From NCBI GenBank assembly GCA_022072085.1, contig JAJVII010000015.1, positions 230,442 to 294,441 of the forward strand: a stretch of 64,000 bases of DNA, in the 5' to 3' direction. The position numbers and the translations under genes were made by a program. Under the pieces are notes generated by a model. That model was not told where the DNA came from, did no database searches, and saw only the letters and a program-made list of their open reading frames with translations. Source of the stretch: Phycisphaerae bacterium. Lineage in GTDB: Bacteria > Planctomycetota > Phycisphaerae > JAJVII01. Positions 61,132-64,000 of the stretch are shown piece after piece. How positions within the stretch are numbered: position 1 is the first letter of the stretch; each line of letters opens with the position of its first letter.

Positions 61132-63705
61132 TCAATGCGCCGCCGGCGGCAGCTTCCCGGCCACCTCGGCCGCCGCGGCGTAGAGGGCGCCGCCCTGCCC
61201 CTCCCAGTCCGCCGACAGCAGCGAGTCCCACAGGCTCTTGGACCAGATGATCGTCTCCAGGCGGCGGTCCAGGAGCTTCTGACAGCGGTCGGCCAACTCG
61301 TCGCCCAGCGCCGCACGGGCGGTCGCGTCGAGCAGGGCCTTCTCGATGAACACCCGGGCCTCGGCCTCCTGGAGGCCGGCGCGGATCATCTGATGCCGCG
61401 TCGTCGGCAGCGGCCCGTCGGGTCCGCGGCCGAGCAGATGCCAGACCGCGTGATACATGCCCAGGTTGCTGCGGAAGTCATAGGGGTAGCGGTCCAGCAG
61501 CGCGGACATCCGCCCGCGGCGGTCCTTGAGGACCGGCCAGAAATCCGCCGCCACCCAGCCGTAGCCGCGGATGCCCGCGCAGATCGCCGCCTCGCAACTG
61601 ACCCGGTACTGCGCCGGCGGATTGTTGTCGTCGATCGGGTTGTCCGTGTTGCTGCCGGCCCGCGGGAAGGTCAGGTAGTGCTTCTTCTGCTGCCAGCCGT
61701 AGGCCCGCTTGACGTCGGGCCATTGCGCCGACGGCGAATTCCAGACGTCGGTGCTGTAGCCGGCCGGCTCGCCGTGCACGTCGAACCGCGTCGGGTGGCA
61801 GTGGATCACCCAGCGGGCGCTGCCGGAGGCCTCCTTGAGGATCGCGACGCACTCCTTGCTGGGCATCACGTCGTGGCAGATGCCGATCATCATTGCGTCC
61901 GCCGACACGCCGGCGGCCGCCAGCCGCTCGCGGATGCCGTCGAAGGCGGGCTTGAGCAGCGCCTTCATCGCGTCGGCGTCGCCCCAGGTGGGACCGTCGA
62001 CGTTGGTCAACTCGCCGGTCTTGGGGTCGACGGCGGTGAACAGATACGGCTTGGCCTCGCGCTCCTTGCCGGCCTGACCCATGTAGGAGCCGCCGCTGGT
62101 CACCGGCCAGGAGTGGATGCAGACGACCTCCAGCCGCCCCAGGTGCTTGACCGCGGTCGCCAGGTACTTCTCGAAGACCGTGAAGTCCGGCTTGTACGAC
62201 CCGTCGGCCTGCCTGACCCAGCGGATCATCGAGTAGTCGTTGCCGAAGTGCGCATGGGCGAACAGCGGCACGTAGATCATCCGCGCCCCCACCTGACGCA
62301 TCAGGTCGAACGATTGGCCGATCAGCTTCAGGTGCGCGTCCGACCACATCGGCACGTCGTACGCCAGCGCCAGCGACTCGGGCGACTGGGCCAGCCACCA
62401 GCCGGTCTGCGACTGCGTCACCGGCGCCAGCGACCAGTCGGCCACCGTCAGTTGCACGGGCACAGCCACCGGATCGGCCCCGTCAGCCGACACCGTCACC
62501 GTCCCCTTGTATTCGCCCGCCTTGGCGTCGGCCGGCACGTTCACCGTGATCCAGATCGGCTCGACGGCCGCGACGCCGACGCGCTTGACCTCGGCCGGCG
62601 GCGTCGGGCTCAGGCTGTCGAACCACGGCGGGGCTTTCTGGTCCTGCACGCCGTCGGGCAGGCCGAAGCGAAGCTCGACGCGGTCGGCGGCGATCGTCCC
62701 GCCAGCCGATTTCAGATCGCCCGCGGCGGCCTTGAGGTCGGCAATGGCCGACTCGCCCCCGGCCACGACCACGCCGGAGAACGCGCCGTTGCGGGCGCCG
62801 TAGATTCGCACCGGGTGCAGCGGCTCGTTGGGGTCGCCGGCGAAGTTGGCTTCGATCCGCTGGGCCAACAGGTGGTTCCAGACGCGGAACGCCTTCGGCT
62901 GGACGGCCGTCAGCGAGGCCGCCGCCGTCAGCGTCGCCGAGTCCAGCGACAGCGTCTCCCACGGGCAATAGTGCTTCTCAAACTGCCGCGGCTTGCCGGT
63001 ATAGAGCACGCCGTCGGTGATGGGGCGATGGATCTCGACGGCCAGCACGTTGACGCCCTTGACCAGCCGGGCCGCCGGAACCTTCATCTCGCAATGCCGC
63101 GTCCGCAGCGCGAAGCGGTCCTTGTAGGTGTCCGGATCGCCCCAGCCAATTCGCAGCAGGAAGCCGTCAGGATCGAGGTAGGCGTCCTTTGGGTAGTCGT
63201 CCGCCGGTGTGTCGGGCGTGACGGCGCCAGCCGGCATGTGCGACCGCCCGACCTCGACGCCGTTGAGGTAGACCACCACGCCGCCGCTGTAGGCCAGACG
63301 CAGCGTCAGTTCGCCCGCCTTGGCCGGGTCGTCCACCGCCAGCCTGGCCCGGGCGACGACCAGCGACGCGGTCCGCTGGCGGTTGGTGTGCAGGGGCATG
63401 TGGTCGCGAGGCCAGCGCGAGTCGTCGAAGTCCGGCTTGGCCCAGTCGGCCGGCGGCGGGTCGGACCAGCGCATCTTGGGATGTTCGGTCCGGCCGCCCC
63501 AGGCCAGCGCCGCCGTCTTCACGCCGTCGTCGAACCGCGCCTCCTCGGTCCGGCGGACGATGAAGTAGTGCCACGAGCTGCCCGCGTCCAGCACGTCGAC
63601 CGTCGCCGGGGCCGACGGCGCCGCGGCCGGCGGGTCGGCTGCAAGGGACCGTGGCAGGACCGCCGCGAGCGTCGCCAGCAGAATCAGCGTCAGCGCGTGC
63701 CGCAT
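61132..63705 (-). CDS. Large secreted glycoside-hydrolase-like protein (DUF4091/DUF6067-type)
   Basis: 857 aa from the ATG at 63705 behind GGAGG; the signal peptide is RHALTLILLATLAAVLPRSLA. Residues about 40-260 form a beta-sandwich with a galactose-binding-like segment (LAYSGGVVVYLNGVEVGRS ... VNVLAVEIHRP). A second sandwich follows (about 290-440; KAGEYKGTVTVSADG), then a TIM-barrel-like region (about 450-760; HLKLIGQSFDLMRQVGARMIYV, GIRGYGWVAADFWPV) of the kind annotated as DUF4091/DUF6067 glycoside-hydrolase-like. The C-terminus is helical. No catalytic acids are assigned. It is 105 bp upstream of the MBL-fold gene on the same strand. Confidence 0.72.
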   Translation of the reverse strand: MRHALTLILLATLAAVLPRSLAADPPAAAPSAPATVDVLDAGSSWHYFIVRRTEEARFDDGVKTAALAWGGRTEHPKMRWSDPPPADWAKPDFDDSRWPRDHMPLHTNRQRTASLVVARARLAVDDPAKAGELTLRLAYSGGVVVYLNGVEVGRSHMPAGAVTPDTPADDYPKDAYLDPDGFLLRIGWGDPDTYKDRFALRTRHCEMKVPAARLVKGVNVLAVEIHRPITDGVLYTGKPRQFEKHYCPWETLSLDSATLTAAASLTAVQPKAFRVWNHLLAQRIEANFAGDPNEPLHPVRIYGARNGAFSGVVVAGGESAIADLKAAAGDLKSAGGTIAADRVELRFGLPDGVQDQKAPPWFDSLSPTPPAEVKRVGVAAVEPIWITVNVPADAKAGEYKGTVTVSADGADPVAVPVQLTVADWSLAPVTQSQTGWWLAQSPESLALAYDVPMWSDAHLKLIGQSFDLMRQVGARMIYVPLFAHAHFGNDYSMIRWVRQADGSYKPDFTVFEKYLATAVKHLGRLEVVCIHSWPVTSGGSYMGQAGKEREAKPYLFTAVDPKTGELTNVDGPTWGDADAMKALLKPAFDGIRERLAAAGVSADAMMIGICHDVMPSKECVAILKEASGSARWVIHCHPTRFDVHGEPAGYSTDVWNSPSAQWPDVKRAYGWQQKKHYLTFPRAGSNTDNPIDDNNPPAQYRVSCEAAICAGIRGYGWVAADFWPVLKDRRGRMSALLDRYPYDFRSNLGMYHAVWHLLGRGPDGPLPTTRHQMIRAGLQEAEARVFIEKALLDATARAALGDELADRCQKLLDRRLETIIWSKSLWDSLLSADWEGQGGALYAAAAEVAGKLPPAAH

Positions 63706-63781
63706 GTCAGGCCTCCGAAATGCACCGGGTATCCGCAAACGATTTCCAGGCGATTATTGAGACCTGCAAAAGAAATCTTTA

Positions 63782-63895
63782 TTCACCACAGAGGACACCG
63801 AGATCACAGAGGAGGTCAGAAGCGTCAAGAAATGCCTGAAATCAAGAATTTCTTGATACTCCCGACTCTGTGCTCTCAGGGTTTTTCATAATTGC
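63782..63895. repeat. Foldback repeat element, copy 3 (inverted, partial)
   Basis: ACCACAGAGG opens the stretch and CTCTGTGCTCTCAGGG followed by TTTTTCATAATTGCC (63881-63895) closes it. Read on the minus strand this is the same AATTATGAAAA ... CCTGAGA ... CACAGAG end seen after copies 1 and 2. A perfect palindrome ATCAAGAA-T-TTCTTGAT lies in the middle (63841-63857). It sits between the divergent secreted-protein gene and the gene starting at 63970. Confidence 0.7.
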
Positions 63896-63969
63896 CGAGC
63901 CGGGTACAAGAACAGCCGGCCGTTTAGGTTAAGCTCTTTTCTGGTAACCAAACCGAAAGGAGCTATGCC

Positions 63970-64000
63970 ATGGACGGCAGGCTGTGGGATCAACTGTATC
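63970..64000 (+). CDS. Start of a further gene, cut by the window end
   Basis: AAAGGAG lies seven bases before the ATG at 63970, giving MDGRLWDQLY in 31 bases. A second ATG at 63965 in another frame is too close to the ribosome site. Product unknown. Confidence 0.45.
   Translation, partial: MDGRLWDQLY

Overview
The window looks like a chromosomal segment of a GC-rich (high-60s percent by eye) member of the Planctomycetota, most likely the Phycisphaerae side. The signs are two PEP-CTERM surface proteins, two TIGR03790-family proteins, many secreted proteins with Thr/Ser-Gln-Pro linkers, polysaccharide lyases, an enlarged set of secreted beta-propeller proteins, and a URO-D-like protein beside a lyase. 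The assignment rests on gene content, not on a marker-gene tree. I saw no rRNA, tRNA or CRISPR.

Layout. 1-3 kb: a heparinase II/III-type lyase cut by the window edge, and a secreted helical protein. 3-10 kb: housekeeping and small genes (gpsA, purB, pyrE, a soluble histidine kinase), then a self-contained RAYT/REP transposase unit at 9461-10058. 10-17 kb: a Wzy/O-antigen-ligase-like membrane protein, an AraR-like GntR/LacI hybrid regulator, and two PEP-CTERM proteins, the first behind a perfect sigma-54 promoter consensus. 17.5-35.4 kb: one long plus-strand operon with five tandem paralogous secreted beta-propellers (863-880 aa each), a URO-D-like protein, a PcRGLX/PL26-like rhamnogalacturonan-lyase-type protein and a YdcF-like membrane protein. 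35.6-38.2 kb: a thymidylate synthase with all key residues, a lower-GC VRR-NUC-like nuclease and a sugar-nucleotide epimerase. 38.2-49.1 kb: a minus-strand exopolysaccharide block (Wza-like lipoprotein, 1619-aa TPR protein, Wzc-like tyrosine autokinase, VanZ-like membrane protein, epimerase). 49.5-56.2 kb: two TIGR03790 proteins around a YggX-like zinc-ribbon protein, then a GT2, pgpA and a PAC2 protein. 56.4-63.7 kb: minus-strand genes for a FemAB-like GNAT, a secreted unknown, a kelch-like propeller, an MBL-fold hydrolase and a large secreted glycosidase-like protein. A new gene starts at 63970.

How it fits together. Much of the window serves the cell surface: making and exporting an exopolysaccharide, anchoring PEP-CTERM proteins, and binding or degrading uronate/rhamnose-rich polysaccharides. 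The GntR/LacI regulator next to the propeller-lyase operon is a plausible sugar-responsive controller.

The intergenic DNA is unusually structured. It holds (i) a RAYT gene bracketed by inverted REP hairpins, (ii) several unrelated arrays that all have a 7-bp period, like cyanobacterial STRR heptamers, (iii) a dispersed foldback element family ending in a TTTTCATAATT motif, and (iv) a 166-bp foldback MITE with perfect 22-bp inverted ends and TA flanks that supplies the stop codon of a neighbouring gene. The five-member propeller array with an invariant C-x-C motif and these repeat families are the most novel parts.
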